Positions 35,582 through 44,083 of a DNA stretch of 64,000 nt are shown in pieces. Made by a program: the position numbers and the translations under genes. Position 1 is the stretch's first letter, and every line of letters starts with the position of its first letter. The notes below the pieces were generated by a model, which was given only the letters and a program-made list of their open reading frames with translations, was not told the origin of the DNA and made no database searches. Origin of the DNA: Planctomycetaceae bacterium (GTDB lineage: Bacteria; Planctomycetota; Planctomycetia; Planctomycetales; Planctomycetaceae); assembly GCA_018699955.1 (NCBI GenBank), contig JABISG010000152.1, positions 30,928-94,927 on the forward strand, in the 5' to 3' direction.

Positions 35582-36676
35582 TCACTTCTGATGTGATTTC
35601 CAGCCAACGACGCCAATTATCGGGCGGTGGTCGGAGAGCGTGAGCGGGGGGACTTCTTGCGAGAGCAGCCGCAATTCGTCATCGACGAGAATCCAATCAA
35701 TGACTCGAACTGGTGTGGTTGAGGAATAGGTCATCTGCCCGATGTCTTCGGTGGCCGGAAACAATGTTGTGAAGCCGCCTTCGCCCAACAACCACGACAA
35801 TGCCGTCTGCCCGCTCGCATCGGGTTCTGCATGTGGGAAGTCTGTGGGGGTCGAGTTGAAGTCGCCGATGGCAATTAACGGCGGACCTTCGCGCTTGCGC
35901 TCTTCGGCGATCATGCGGGCCGAGGCAATTCGGGTGCGTTCGCTGCGGTGCGACAGATGCACGGCCAGCACGCGGACTTGATTGTCGTTCGGCAAATCGA
36001 CCGTACAGACGACACCGTTCTTTTGGCCGGCGAGAATTCCTTCCCAACGGGCGTAGGCCGGGTGTTCAACCAGTCGCGCCGCTGAAATGGGGTGCCGACT
36101 CAATACGGCGTTGCCGAATCTCCAACTATAAAACGGCAGCGCAGCGTCAAAGTTGCGATGCTCAACACGGTAAGGGAAACCTGCTTCACGGGCAAGGAAT
36201 TCCGCCTGATTGACGCGGTGGCTCCAACTGGAATCAAAATCGACTTCGTTCAATACGACGACATCGAGTTCTGAGTCTCGCAAAAACGCTGCTATTTCGC
36301 GCAGGCGATCTTCGCGTTCCCCCTGATTACCACCGTCCCAGTTGTCGCTGCCGTTCCCACGACCGTGCGCGATGTTATACGCACCAATGCGGAGTCGCCC
36401 GGATTTCGAGAAGCTCTGCGTTGTGTCAGCCATCGATGGTCGGGTGCCACTGGCGTCTCGCCAGTGCGATGCGCGTTGCACTGCCGAGACGCCAGTGGCA
36501 CCCAAGTTGACAACCGAATTGTAACTTGGGTTATCGAAGACCTGGATGGCCCTGGAAGAACTCATCAAACGGCTGCTTGTGTAACACCCGGTCAGCGACA
36601 GAAACACGGCGATCAATAACAGCAGCGACCAGCGTCCAACTCGTTGGCGCCACGTGTTTACGGTCGCTTCCTGCAT
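35582..36676 (-). CDS. Lipoprotein endonuclease/exonuclease/phosphatase family protein with embedded repeat
   Basis: The 364-residue protein has a lipoprotein signal (LSLTGC, Cys31) followed by an exonuclease-endonuclease-phosphatase domain. The domain shows IGAYNIAHG, DVVVLNEVDFD (metal-binding Asn and Glu), LAVHLSHRSERTR, IAIGDFNSTPTD and the final LSDHRPIIG (catalytic DH). Family members cleave phosphodiesters such as lipids or nucleic acids. Residues about 59-80 are encoded by a palindromic repeat (36442-36503) that keeps the frame open and adds the peptide ATGVSAVQRASHWRDASGTR between the signal and the domain. ATG 36676 is preferred; GTG 36694 is in frame. Confidence 0.88.
   Translation of the reverse strand: MQEATVNTWRQRVGRWSLLLLIAVFLSLTGCYTSSRLMSSSRAIQVFDNPSYNSVVNLGATGVSAVQRASHWRDASGTRPSMADTTQSFSKSGRLRIGAYNIAHGRGNGSDNWDGGNQGEREDRLREIAAFLRDSELDVVVLNEVDFDSSWSHRVNQAEFLAREAGFPYRVEHRNFDAALPFYSWRFGNAVLSRHPISAARLVEHPAYARWEGILAGQKNGVVCTVDLPNDNQVRVLAVHLSHRSERTRIASARMIAEERKREGPPLIAIGDFNSTPTDFPHAEPDASGQTALSWLLGEGGFTTLFPATEDIGQMTYSSTTPVRVIDWILVDDELRLLSQEVPPLTLSDHRPIIGVVGWKSHQK
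36442..36503. repeat. Palindromic repeat family A inside a protein gene
   Basis: Two 25-base arms (36442-36466 and 36479-36503) are inverted with one mismatch, each holding its own hairpin (CACTGGCG core). The element lies wholly within the reading frame of the phosphodiesterase gene and introduces no stop. See findings. Confidence 0.85.
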
Positions 36677-36754
36677 CGGTGAATCTTGCGTCACAGTCGA
36701 TATCCGATTGATCTGTCATGCGAATTGTTGAAGCAGTTGCAAGCTACTGTCGAG

Positions 36755-36849
36755 GTTCGTAGTGACCGCATTCATGCGGTTCGATTGCTTCCTGGCGCAA
36801 CACCCCTGTTCGATTAAAGAAAAGGGCGATGAATCGGGTCACTACGAAC
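36755..36849. repeat. Inverted repeat family H with nested hairpin
   Basis: GTTCGTAGTGACC (36755-36767) and GGTCACTACGAAC (36837-36849) are perfect 13-base inverted repeats 69 bases apart. CCGCAttcaTGCGG lies just inside the left arm. It fills the gap between the phosphodiesterase and aminotransferase genes. Confidence 0.75.
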
Positions 36850-36891
36850 AGTCACTCCGCACAGGAACGCATCGGATCTATTGTTGGCCGA

Positions 36892-38010
36892 TCAATTCGG
36901 GCCTGCTTTGGCGATGGCTTTCAACACGTCCACCCCCTGCTGTAACGTCGTTTCTTCTGCCGCGTAGGAAATGCGGATGTGTGTGTCCTTTGAACTGAAT
37001 ACGTTGCCGGGAATGATCAGCAGGTTGTTGCGAATCGCCTCGGCAACGAATTCGGTTCCCGTACCCCAGGGCGTTTTCATGAACAGATAAAACGCCCCAC
37101 CAGCACCGGCGATTTCGAAATCGTTTTGTAACTCGGAAATCATGAAATCGCGTTTTTTTCGGTATTCGCCGACGCGATCCGAAACATCGACATCCCACGC
37201 TGCAAGCCCCGCCCACTGCACGGGATGTGGCGCACAAACAAAAGTGAATTGCTGCAGTTTGATCATTTGTTGGATCACGTGTTCCGGCCCGTGGACGTAA
37301 CCCAGACGCAAACCGGTCATCGAATGCGACTTGCTGAAACCATCGACAACGATCGTTTGGTCGTTCCAACGAGCCGGACTGACGAATTCCTCGTCGTAGC
37401 AGAACGACTTGTAAATCTCGTCACTGATAAGGGCAATGTCGCGCTCGGCCGCCAGTTCTGCCAGTCCGCGCAGTTCGTCCGCATTGGCGACGTATCCCGT
37501 CGGATTCGACGGGCTGTTGCAGATGATGACTTTGGTACGATCGGTGATGGCGTCACGCACTCGATCCACGTCGATACGGAAATTAGGGTACGTGTCGATC
37601 AACACGACCTTGCCACCCGCCATCGCCGTCAGATGTTTATACATCACAAAGAACGGGTCGAAGACAATCACCTCGTCGCCCGGGTTGATCAGCGTTGAGA
37701 GTGCCAACATCAGCGCGCCGCTGGTGCCGCTGGAGACGAACGCCTGCCGATCACCGTGACCGTAAAGGTCATCGACGTGACTTTGGATCTTCGCAAGCAA
37801 CGGCGGAATTCCCTGCGATGGACTGTAGGCGTTTTTCCCTTCCTCCACCGCCTTGCAGAGCGCATCCTTGATTGGCTGCGGCGTATCGAAATGGGGCTGG
37901 CCGATGCTGAGATTGATTGGCACCTGCATGTTGGCGGCCAGATCGAAAACTTTGCGAATGCCCGACGCATCGATGCGATGCATTCGATCGGCGATCCATT
38001 TTTCAGACAT
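36892..38010 (-). CDS. Pyridoxal-phosphate-dependent aminotransferase, class I
   Basis: The 372-residue protein has the fold-type I pattern: SIGQPHFDTPQPI, the SSGTSGALML phosphate-binding segment, CNSPSNPTGYV, ISDEIYKSFC and the cofactor-binding Lys227 in GFSKSHSMTGLRLGYV. The C-terminal FYLFMKTPWG and RISYA (substrate carboxylate-binding Arg) are present. It is likely an aspartate/aromatic or LL-diaminopimelate-type transaminase; I cannot specify further. GGA lies seven bases before ATG 38010. No operon partner. Confidence 0.93.
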   Translation of the reverse strand: MSEKWIADRMHRIDASGIRKVFDLAANMQVPINLSIGQPHFDTPQPIKDALCKAVEEGKNAYSPSQGIPPLLAKIQSHVDDLYGHGDRQAFVSSGTSGALMLALSTLINPGDEVIVFDPFFVMYKHLTAMAGGKVVLIDTYPNFRIDVDRVRDAITDRTKVIICNSPSNPTGYVANADELRGLAELAAERDIALISDEIYKSFCYDEEFVSPARWNDQTIVVDGFSKSHSMTGLRLGYVHGPEHVIQQMIKLQQFTFVCAPHPVQWAGLAAWDVDVSDRVGEYRKKRDFMISELQNDFEIAGAGGAFYLFMKTPWGTGTEFVAEAIRNNLLIIPGNVFSSKDTHIRISYAAEETTLQQGVDVLKAIAKAGPN

Positions 38011-38088
38011 GGTGAGTTCCAGGTTTTGATTCTGCTGGTGACACGATTGAAGGCACGTGAATATAGAACGGTCACGATTATAGATTTA

Positions 38089-38112
38089 GCCCGCCGTGAA
38101 TACACGGCGGGC
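38089..38112. terminator. Hairpin between two minus-strand genes
   Basis: GCCCGCCGTG (38089-38098) and CACGGCGGGC (38103-38112) form a perfect 10-base stem with an AATA loop. No T-run follows on either side, so it may be a repeat element or a Rho-dependent stop rather than a classical terminator. Confidence 0.55.
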
Positions 38113-38173
38113 CAGCGTGGAAGTTGAGTTGGTTTGTGAAGATTGGGAAGTCGTTGAAGTGGAACGCCGGCGG

Positions 38174-39523
38174 CTAATTATGGGCGACCTCGGAGAGTGG
38201 GGCATCGCTGCGACTGAGTAACCCCAGCACGTGGGCGAGTGTGATCACGGCATCGCTGGTCGGGCAGGCTTCGCGAAACCAGAGGTACCCTGAATCGCCG
38301 CCACCAATGGTCGCATTCTGATCGCGCATCGTATGGGACATCTCGGCCATCATTTCACCGCCGTTAACCAACTTTCCGCCCGATTGTTCGACGACAGGGT
38401 AAACGGAATGGATCAATGATGTCTCGATGGCGGCGGTCTCGCCGGGATGTCCGGTCAGCATCAATTGACAGAGCAATTGAGTCATTCGCTCGGACGACAC
38501 GTGTTGGCCCCGTTCATCGACGAAGCCGCAGCGTTGACTGTCTTCGTCAATCAGCACGCCCAAATCGGCTTGCTGTCTTTGAACCGCTTGGCTTAACCGT
38601 TCGACGTCAGCATCGTTGGAGTCGAGCGGATCGCGAACGCGATGCGGCACATCGACTAGATGGAGTTCGCAGGGCAGCGTCTCGAAAATCCGTTCCAACG
38701 TGCGGCGAGTCAAACGATTGGAACATGCGCAGGCGATGGTCAACCGACGCAACGCGTGAAAGTGCTTCCACAACCCGGCCTCGTAGGGAACCGCCGCCTG
38801 AAATGTGCGGTAGGGACCGGCATGCCGCGTCGATCGGCTGAAGGGCTGCCGCAACTGGTCTTCAATCCGATTGAGATCAAGTTCGCCGGCCGATTCGCAG
38901 CACGTCATTCTTGCTGGTCGTTGCGACAAGGGTGTCCCCTGACGACCACAGAAATCCAGACCGGTCCAGGAGGGCGGCGAGCCGGCACCGGTTACGAAGA
39001 TTCCGGCATCGGCGTCGAGGTGGTCCACCGAAAACCAGAAGCAGGGTTTGGTCGTCAGGCTGATGTCGATCACCTGGCATCCCATGCGTCGCAGCGATGT
39101 TGCGACGCCGGTGACAATGTCCGGCGACGAGGGACGTTCATCGTGACCCACCACCACCGACGGTCGCCGGGGGCGGTGTCCCTGTTGGGCTGTTTCGGCG
39201 CGGCCGATCAGCGGCGACTCCTGCCAGAGCAGTCGGGCCAGAGCAGCCGCCATCTGCCCCGCTTTGCTGCGCGTCAACTCGTTAATGTACGCGCCACGCA
39301 CACCTTCGGGGGTGAATAATGACTGGCGTTCCACCCGGTGTTCGGTTGATTGCAGCCGTTCGACAGTTGAACTGGCTAATTGACCGGTATCGCAGCGAAA
39401 AGGGCACTCACGGCACGCGGGGAAGAATGCCGCCAGTCGCGACAAATGCACCGAGCGAGAAATCGGCCGCGTTTCACCGGGGCAGATGTATAGTTTTTCT
39501 TGAAGCTCGACGCCGACAGGCAT
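38174..39523 (-). CDS. Phosphohexomutase-like protein, probably catalytically inactive, with Cys-rich N-terminus
   Basis: The 449-residue protein matches phosphoglucomutase/phosphomannomutase domains 1-3 (FTPEGVRGAYINELT, VVGHDERPSS). At the catalytic site TASHNP is replaced by TGAGSPP (residues 178-184), so the phospho-serine is Ala180. The metal loop DxDxDR reads DEDSQR (326-331), keeping two of three Asp. The sugar-binding GGEMMAEMSH (388-397) is kept, but the C-terminal phosphate-binding domain is missing. Cys14, 37, 40 and 44 near the N-terminus suggest a metal site. It may be a regulator or sugar-phosphate sensor; that is inference. ATG 39523 is the first good start. Confidence 0.8.
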   Translation of the reverse strand: MPVGVELQEKLYICPGETRPISRSVHLSRLAAFFPACRECPFRCDTGQLASSTVERLQSTEHRVERQSLFTPEGVRGAYINELTRSKAGQMAAALARLLWQESPLIGRAETAQQGHRPRRPSVVVGHDERPSSPDIVTGVATSLRRMGCQVIDISLTTKPCFWFSVDHLDADAGIFVTGAGSPPSWTGLDFCGRQGTPLSQRPARMTCCESAGELDLNRIEDQLRQPFSRSTRHAGPYRTFQAAVPYEAGLWKHFHALRRLTIACACSNRLTRRTLERIFETLPCELHLVDVPHRVRDPLDSNDADVERLSQAVQRQQADLGVLIDEDSQRCGFVDERGQHVSSERMTQLLCQLMLTGHPGETAAIETSLIHSVYPVVEQSGGKLVNGGEMMAEMSHTMRDQNATIGGGDSGYLWFREACPTSDAVITLAHVLGLLSRSDAPLSEVAHN

Positions 39524-39663
39524 GTCCGACTCGCTGTTGGCTGGTCATCGACGGCTAACGCCGCCACAATGGAAAATCCAAAGGGCTGGAACTGTACGGC
39601 AAGCGACCGACATGGGTCAATAACGGTTGCACCAGGCTGGATCGAGAATTGTCGAGTACGAAC

Positions 39664-39741
39664 TTGTCCGAAAACCCGGTTGCGGTTGTTCGTGATACTT
39701 CCAAGCAAGTGTCCGGGTGACCCGTCAGAGGGTTTTCGGAC
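39664..39741. repeat. Inverted repeat family I
   Basis: GTCCGAAAACCC (39666-39677) and GGGTTTTCGGAC (39730-39741) are perfect 12-base inverted repeats, 52 bases apart, in the gap between the phosphohexomutase-like gene and the FmdB gene. It may be an extragenic repeat or a transcript structure. Confidence 0.65.
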
Positions 39742-39803
39742 CAATTGTAAAAAGTGAAGCGAAGGACGCCAGTAGCGTCTTCCGGAAGAAGGACTGAAAA
39801 AGA

Positions 39804-40124
39804 ATGCCGACATACGATTACGTTTGCAAATCCTGTGATCACAAATGGGAGTTGTTTCAATCGATTAAAGCGAACGCCAAGCGAAAATGCCCCGAATGCG
39901 GCAAGTTGAAGGCAAAACGCGTCATCGGCCCCGGTGCGGGCATCATCTTCAAAGGGTCGGGATTCTACCAAACCGACTACCGCAGTTCGGCCTACAAGAA
40001 GGCGGCTGCAGCGGACAAGTCGGCTCAAAAGAAGAGTCAGGAAAGCAGCGAGAGCAAGTCGTCATCGACCACAAAAAGCGAATCCAAGTCGGACTCGAAA
40101 TCGAAATCGACTTCATCGGACTGA
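39804..40124 (+). CDS. FmdB family zinc ribbon protein
   Basis: The 106-residue protein begins MPTYDYVCKSCDHKWE, with the zinc ribbon CxxC (residues 8-11) and CPEC pairs (29-32) of the FmdB/regulatory zinc ribbon family. The second half (KKAAAADKSAQKKSQESSES and onwards) is a disordered Ser/Lys-rich tail. FmdB-family proteins are named after a putative regulator of formamidase genes but their role is poorly known. AAGGA precedes ATG 39804 by eleven bases. yacG starts 33 bases later; both are zinc ribbons and may be co-transcribed. Confidence 0.9.
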   Translation: MPTYDYVCKSCDHKWELFQSIKANAKRKCPECGKLKAKRVIGPGAGIIFKGSGFYQTDYRSSAYKKAAAADKSAQKKSQESSESKSSSTTKSESKSDSKSKSTSSD

Positions 40125-40157
40125 AATTCGCGATCGTTCAGAGAGAAAGCGACACAA

Positions 40158-40355
40158 ATGATACGTCGGCAGACCTGTGGTGTGTGCGAAAAGGACTTGC
40201 CAGCAGACGCTGCCGCGCAGGAGTTCTTTCCCTTCTGCAGCGAACGCTGCCGTAACGTCGATTTGTTCCGCTGGACCGAAGGCCGGTACGCCATCGTCGA
40301 GCCGCTCGACGAGGAAAACTTCCCAATGGGCGATGACGGACAGGTATTGGAATAG
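40158..40355 (+). CDS. yacG: DNA gyrase inhibitor YacG
   Basis: The 65-residue protein has CGVCEKDLP and FCSERCRNVDLFRW, which is the YacG zinc-finger pattern (CxxC and CxxxC). YacG in E. coli binds the gyrase B subunit and blocks DNA binding. The C-terminal acidic tail is also typical. It follows the FmdB gene by 33 bases. Downstream lies a palindromic repeat of family B, then the convergent peptidase gene. Confidence 0.9.
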   Translation: MIRRQTCGVCEKDLPADAAAQEFFPFCSERCRNVDLFRWTEGRYAIVEPLDEENFPMGDDGQVLE

Positions 40356-40373
40356 AACCTGTTTTATCACCAA

Positions 40374-40399
40374 ATCCCACGAGCCGCGCCCCGTGGGAT
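40374..40399. repeat. Palindromic repeat family B copy
   Basis: ATCCCACG (40374-40381) and CGTGGGAT (40392-40399) form a perfect 8-base stem. It lies between convergent yacG and the M20 peptidase gene and could serve as a weak terminator. Confidence 0.65.
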
Positions 40400-40408
40400 T
40401 GAACCGAT

Positions 40409-41587
40409 TCATTCGCCGCAATATTGAATCGCAGTTAGCGCGTACACATTCGCCACGCGGACCAGTTCTTCCACCGGCACTTCTTCATGCACTGTATGCG
40501 CCCCTGTTGCGTTGGGGCCGTGCGTTACCGCTGGAATGCCGCCGCGATGCACGAAGGTGTTGCCGTCATCGACAAACGGCTTCGCCCCGACCGTTAATGG
40601 CTGACCATCGACGGCGGAATACGCATCTTGAAACGCCTCGGCGAGCGGATCGGTCTCGCTAATCTCGTACGCATCGCGGACGAAACGGAAGTCGCCTTCG
40701 ATTTCGACGCCGCGTTGTTCCGCGATTTCCGCGAGGATTTCGTGAAACTGCTTTCTTGCGTCGTCGGCCGATGTTCCCGGTAACCACCGCCGCGTGCCGG
40801 CTAATTCCAGAACGATGGGAGACTGGTTGAAGATTTCACCCGCCTGGATTTGTCCGATAAACAGACTCTCGCGGCCGGCCAGCGGATGGGTCTTCCTGGC
40901 CAATTCGTCGTCAAGTTTCTCAAATCGCAACACAATGTCGGCACCGGCGCGAATCACGCTCGGTTGTTCCGAACCGCCCAGCACTTCGTGGACCGGCTCG
41001 CCCCGCCGGCTGACCTTCACCGACAGCACAGCCAACCCGCGTCCGATGACCGGCAGCCGGTCGCACAGGTATTCCGGCAGCAACACGCCGTCGCCGACAA
41101 AACCAGCATCGATCAGGCGGTCAACCTGGCTGCCATCTCCCCACGGTGCTTCGTGTAAGTCGTGCGCGGTCAGCAAGACGGAACCGGCCGGCAAAGTTCC
41201 GCTATCGCGCAGCGCCCGCAGCGCTTCGATCATGGCGGCGATGCCTCCCTTCATGTCCGACGATCCGCTGCCATACAGAACGCCCTCTTCGACGCGCGGC
41301 GGGACAAACGGTAGGTGCACCGTGTCGAGGTGGCCGTTGAATTGAATCGTCCGTCCGCTGCTTTCGGCGTGAAATCGAACGGCAACTGCCGGAGATTCCG
41401 GCCATCCCGCCTCGGGGCGTTCGACGGTAAAACCATCGTCGGTAAGAATCTCCGCCATACGATCCGCGACCGCAGCACCGGAACAGGTGGGGCTGGGAAC
41501 TTCGATCAGTCGCATCGCCGTATCTAGCAATCGATCAGTCTGCACGGCCGCACGAACCTGTTCGACTATCGCGTCATCAATTGGCAT
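40409..41587 (-). CDS. M20 family metallopeptidase (ArgE/DapE type)
   Basis: The 392-residue protein has the M20 di-zinc pattern: FNGHLDTV (His and first Asp), SSDMKGG (bridging Asp), HEAPWGDG (catalytic Glu) and GHGPN-like HGPNATGAHTVHEE near the end. A dimerisation domain lies between residues about 190 and 310. These enzymes hydrolyse acylated amino acids or dipeptides, for example acetylornithine or succinyl-diaminopimelate. The exact substrate is not readable from sequence. ATG 41587 is the family-like start. The stop lies ten bases from a repeat and convergent to yacG. Confidence 0.92.
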   Translation of the reverse strand: MPIDDAIVEQVRAAVQTDRLLDTAMRLIEVPSPTCSGAAVADRMAEILTDDGFTVERPEAGWPESPAVAVRFHAESSGRTIQFNGHLDTVHLPFVPPRVEEGVLYGSGSSDMKGGIAAMIEALRALRDSGTLPAGSVLLTAHDLHEAPWGDGSQVDRLIDAGFVGDGVLLPEYLCDRLPVIGRGLAVLSVKVSRRGEPVHEVLGGSEQPSVIRAGADIVLRFEKLDDELARKTHPLAGRESLFIGQIQAGEIFNQSPIVLELAGTRRWLPGTSADDARKQFHEILAEIAEQRGVEIEGDFRFVRDAYEISETDPLAEAFQDAYSAVDGQPLTVGAKPFVDDGNTFVHRGGIPAVTHGPNATGAHTVHEEVPVEELVRVANVYALTAIQYCGE

Positions 41588-41700
41588 GTGGGTGTCTTTC
41601 GTTGTTGAATGTCAAGATCGAACACGGAGAGACTCTGTAGGGAAGGCCCGCTGTGGCGTTCAAGACCGGTGGAGCAATCGCGGAACGCCTACGGCGTCGA

Positions 41701-42840
41701 TCAATTGCCCGCATCGAGCCAGTCCAACGAAAAACGAGCGAACCGAATTGTTTCGTAGGCGTTCTTCTTCCCCGCTTCGTACAGGCAGCCGACGTTGCCA
41801 TCGGCAAGCACGGTCAGGCACGAATACGCCGACGGCCCTTCGTGCAACAGACGCGAGACCGGCCAGGTTTTGCCTTCATCGCGACTGAGGCGAACCGTCA
41901 GGCGATGCCGCGCTGACTTTGATGCCGGGTTGGAAAATAGCAGCGGAACGTTAGCCGCTTCGCCTCTTGCAGAAAACCGGATGAAGCTCGCCTGACAGAT
42001 CGGTTCGATCAACGTCGTGTCGAATCGAAACGACTGCCACGAGATGCCGCCATCGTGGCTTAGCGCGACCGCGCGTTTCTTGTCTTTCTTCTGCTCCTTG
42101 CCGTCGCGGCCCCAATAATTTCGCATGTTGATCATCAGCGTACCGTCGGCCAACTCCACAACTTGGCATTCATCGGTATGCCGTTCGACCGATCCGCCCA
42201 GTTTCCAGAACTTGCCGCCATCATCGCTGTAGAAGACATGCGAAAGTTTGACGCCTTGACCGTCGATTGTTTCGCGATGATCGCAGGGGATGACCAATCG
42301 ACCTTTGTGTTTGCCGTTGGTCAATTGAATTCCAACTCCCGGCCCGGTCGCATACCAGCCCCAACCGGGTTTCTTGACGTCGGCCGTAATCGACTTGGGG
42401 GCCGACCACGTGAGGCCATCATCGTCGCTGTAGGTGATAAACACGTCGTCGTTGTTGCGACAGAAGGGCAGGCAGATTCGCCCGGTTTTCTGGTCGATAA
42501 CGGGGCAGGGATTGCCGATCGTCGTTTTCTTCGCGCCCCCTTCCTCATAAACCAACTGCACTGACCGCCACGTTTTTCCGCCGTCTGTCGAACGCCGCAG
42601 TAACATGTCGAGATCGCCGTGGTCGGAACGGCCCGTCTTGCGGCCCTCGCAGAACGCCAGTAGCGTCCCTTTCTTCGAGGTGATGAGTGCGGGGATTCGA
42701 TAGGTGTGATAACCGCCCTCGCCGGCAACGAAGACATCGGTCACAAATGGCTGCGTTTCAGCCGCGCCTGCCATTTCGCAGAAAATCATCAAGCCGAAGA
42801 GGGCCAGCCAACCGGCATTTCGCAAACGAAAACAGCGCAT
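41701..42840 (-). CDS. Exo-alpha-sialidase (neuraminidase) family protein, secreted
   Basis: A 379-residue secreted protein with a signal peptide (MRCFRLRNAGWLALFGLMIF). The sialidase propeller has YRIPAL (FRIP-like arginine motif) and five Asp boxes (STDGGKTW, SDDDGLTW, SDDGGKFW, SHDGGISW, SRDEGKTW). Arginine-triad candidates are present (YRIP, and R in LTVRLSRDE). It would remove terminal sialic acid or a related sugar from glycans. ATG 42840 is chosen because the signal peptide begins there and GGAG is ten bases upstream; the longer frame start at 42966 is implausible. Divergent from the EF-hand gene. Confidence 0.9.
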   Translation of the reverse strand: MRCFRLRNAGWLALFGLMIFCEMAGAAETQPFVTDVFVAGEGGYHTYRIPALITSKKGTLLAFCEGRKTGRSDHGDLDMLLRRSTDGGKTWRSVQLVYEEGGAKKTTIGNPCPVIDQKTGRICLPFCRNNDDVFITYSDDDGLTWSAPKSITADVKKPGWGWYATGPGVGIQLTNGKHKGRLVIPCDHRETIDGQGVKLSHVFYSDDGGKFWKLGGSVERHTDECQVVELADGTLMINMRNYWGRDGKEQKKDKKRAVALSHDGGISWQSFRFDTTLIEPICQASFIRFSARGEAANVPLLFSNPASKSARHRLTVRLSRDEGKTWPVSRLLHEGPSAYSCLTVLADGNVGCLYEAGKKNAYETIRFARFSLDWLDAGN

Positions 42841-43186
42841 GAAAGGATTCTCCGAGACAAGGGAATGGGCGATGGCTCGCGGTTCATTTTCAAACGTCAG
42901 GTCGGTTTCTGCCGTTTCCAGCATACCATTGCGGTTCCTCATGTCGTAGCGACCTCTGCATTTCAATTATGGCCACAAGCGGTTTTTCGTGGGGAAGCAC
43001 CGATTTCTTTCAAACCGACCGAAACCTGTGACGAGTTTGGTTGTTCAATACTGGTCCGGTGGGGTGAACGACCTTCATTGAAGGACGGCCACCTGAGTTG
43101 TTTGAGCGTCGAATCGAGTCGATGCGGCAAATCGTCGGCCACCCATTGGCTACACAAACAAAGACACGAAACGAGGGAGAGAAACA
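42841..43186. other. 346-base gap between sialidase and EF-hand genes
   Basis: This gap separates divergent genes. Apart from a small CCTTCattGAAGG hairpin near 43073 and the ribosome-binding sites at each end (GGAG, and GAGGGAG before 43187), I see no gene or repeat here. Confidence 0.4.
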
Positions 43187-43978
43187 ATGCAGAAGCGAAC
43201 GTTTGGACTCGCTGTGGCGACAGTGGCCGGTTTGGTGATTGGGACGGCCTTCGCGCAGGATGCTGCGGATAAGAAAGATCGGCCGCGCGACCGCGATCGG
43301 CAAGCACGGCCCGATCGACCTGACGACCGTTCTGACAGAGGCGGCAGACGTCCGGAAGGTCGTCCTGCCCGAACTGGCAGAGGTGACCGGCCTGATGGTC
43401 CCCCGCGAGATGGCTTTCGCCCCAACCCGCCGCCGCTGATGGTTGCCCTCGACGCCGACAAAGACGGTCTGATCTCTGCGAAAGAAATCGAGAACGCCGC
43501 CGCCGCTCTCAAGAGTCTCGATAAGAACAAAGACGGTAAGCTGACGCAGGACGAAATACGCCCCGACTTCGGTCGCGGTGGACGTCCCGGTGAAGGTGAC
43601 CGTGGAAGACGCCCCGGTGACGCCGGACGTGGTCGTCCCGATGAAAATGGCCGTCGTGGTGACGCCGGACGTGGTCGGCCGGACCAACCGGGACAGCGCG
43701 GACCGCGTGGCGGATTTTCCCTGGAGCGGCTTCTGCAAAACGACAAGAACAAAGACGGTAAGCTGTCCAAAGACGAGCTGCCCGAACGGATGCAGCGGAT
43801 TATGCAGTTTGCCGACACCAACAAAGACGGAGTGCTGGATAAGGACGAACTGAAAAAGATGGCGGAACGATTTCAGAATCGTGGTGGTCGCCCGGAAGGC
43901 CGACGACCCGGTGCAGATGGCGGTCGGCGTCCCGGTGGAGACGGGAACCGGCGTCCGGAACGCCCGCGCAACGAGTAA
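43187..43978 (+). CDS. Secreted EF-hand protein with Arg/Gly-rich linkers
   Basis: The 263-residue protein starts with a signal peptide (MQKRTFGLAVATVAGLVIGTAFA). It has four EF-hand loops, all with the DxDx(D/N)G pattern: DADKDGLISAKE (89-100), DKNKDGKLTQDE (112-123), DKNKDGKLSKDE (near 186) and DTNKDGVLDKDE (near 211). Between and around them lie Arg/Gly/Pro-rich segments (RGGRPGEGDRGRRPGDAGRG). Calcium binding in the periplasm or outside is likely. Such proteins are frequent in planctomycetes, but their role is unknown. GAGGGAG lies shortly before ATG 43187. Confidence 0.88.
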   Translation: MQKRTFGLAVATVAGLVIGTAFAQDAADKKDRPRDRDRQARPDRPDDRSDRGGRRPEGRPARTGRGDRPDGPPRDGFRPNPPPLMVALDADKDGLISAKEIENAAAALKSLDKNKDGKLTQDEIRPDFGRGGRPGEGDRGRRPGDAGRGRPDENGRRGDAGRGRPDQPGQRGPRGGFSLERLLQNDKNKDGKLSKDELPERMQRIMQFADTNKDGVLDKDELKKMAERFQNRGGRPEGRRPGADGGRRPGGDGNRRPERPRNE

Positions 43979-43986
43979 TGCTGTGA

Positions 43987-44063
43987 AGGCAAACGGTTGA
44001 GCCGTTTGCCTCACCAAAGCTGCACAATCGCAAATAGTCGGCGAGCTTGCTCGTCGGCTATTT
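43987..44063. terminator. Two hairpins between convergent genes
   Basis: AGGCAAACGG (43987-43996) pairs with CCGTTTGCCT (44002-44011). AAATAGTCGGCGAGC (44032-44046) pairs with GCTCGTCGGCTATTT (44049-44063) with two wobble positions, and a T-run follows. Together they terminate the EF-hand gene and, from the other side, eboE. Confidence 0.75.
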
Positions 44064-44083
44064 GTCTTGCTGGGTGGGCGATC

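Noticed and set aside
43010..44017. Minus-strand frames opposite the EF-hand gene
   Set aside because: Repetitive Arg/Gly codons open the opposite frames; the plus-strand gene has a signal peptide, ribosome-binding site and four EF-hands.
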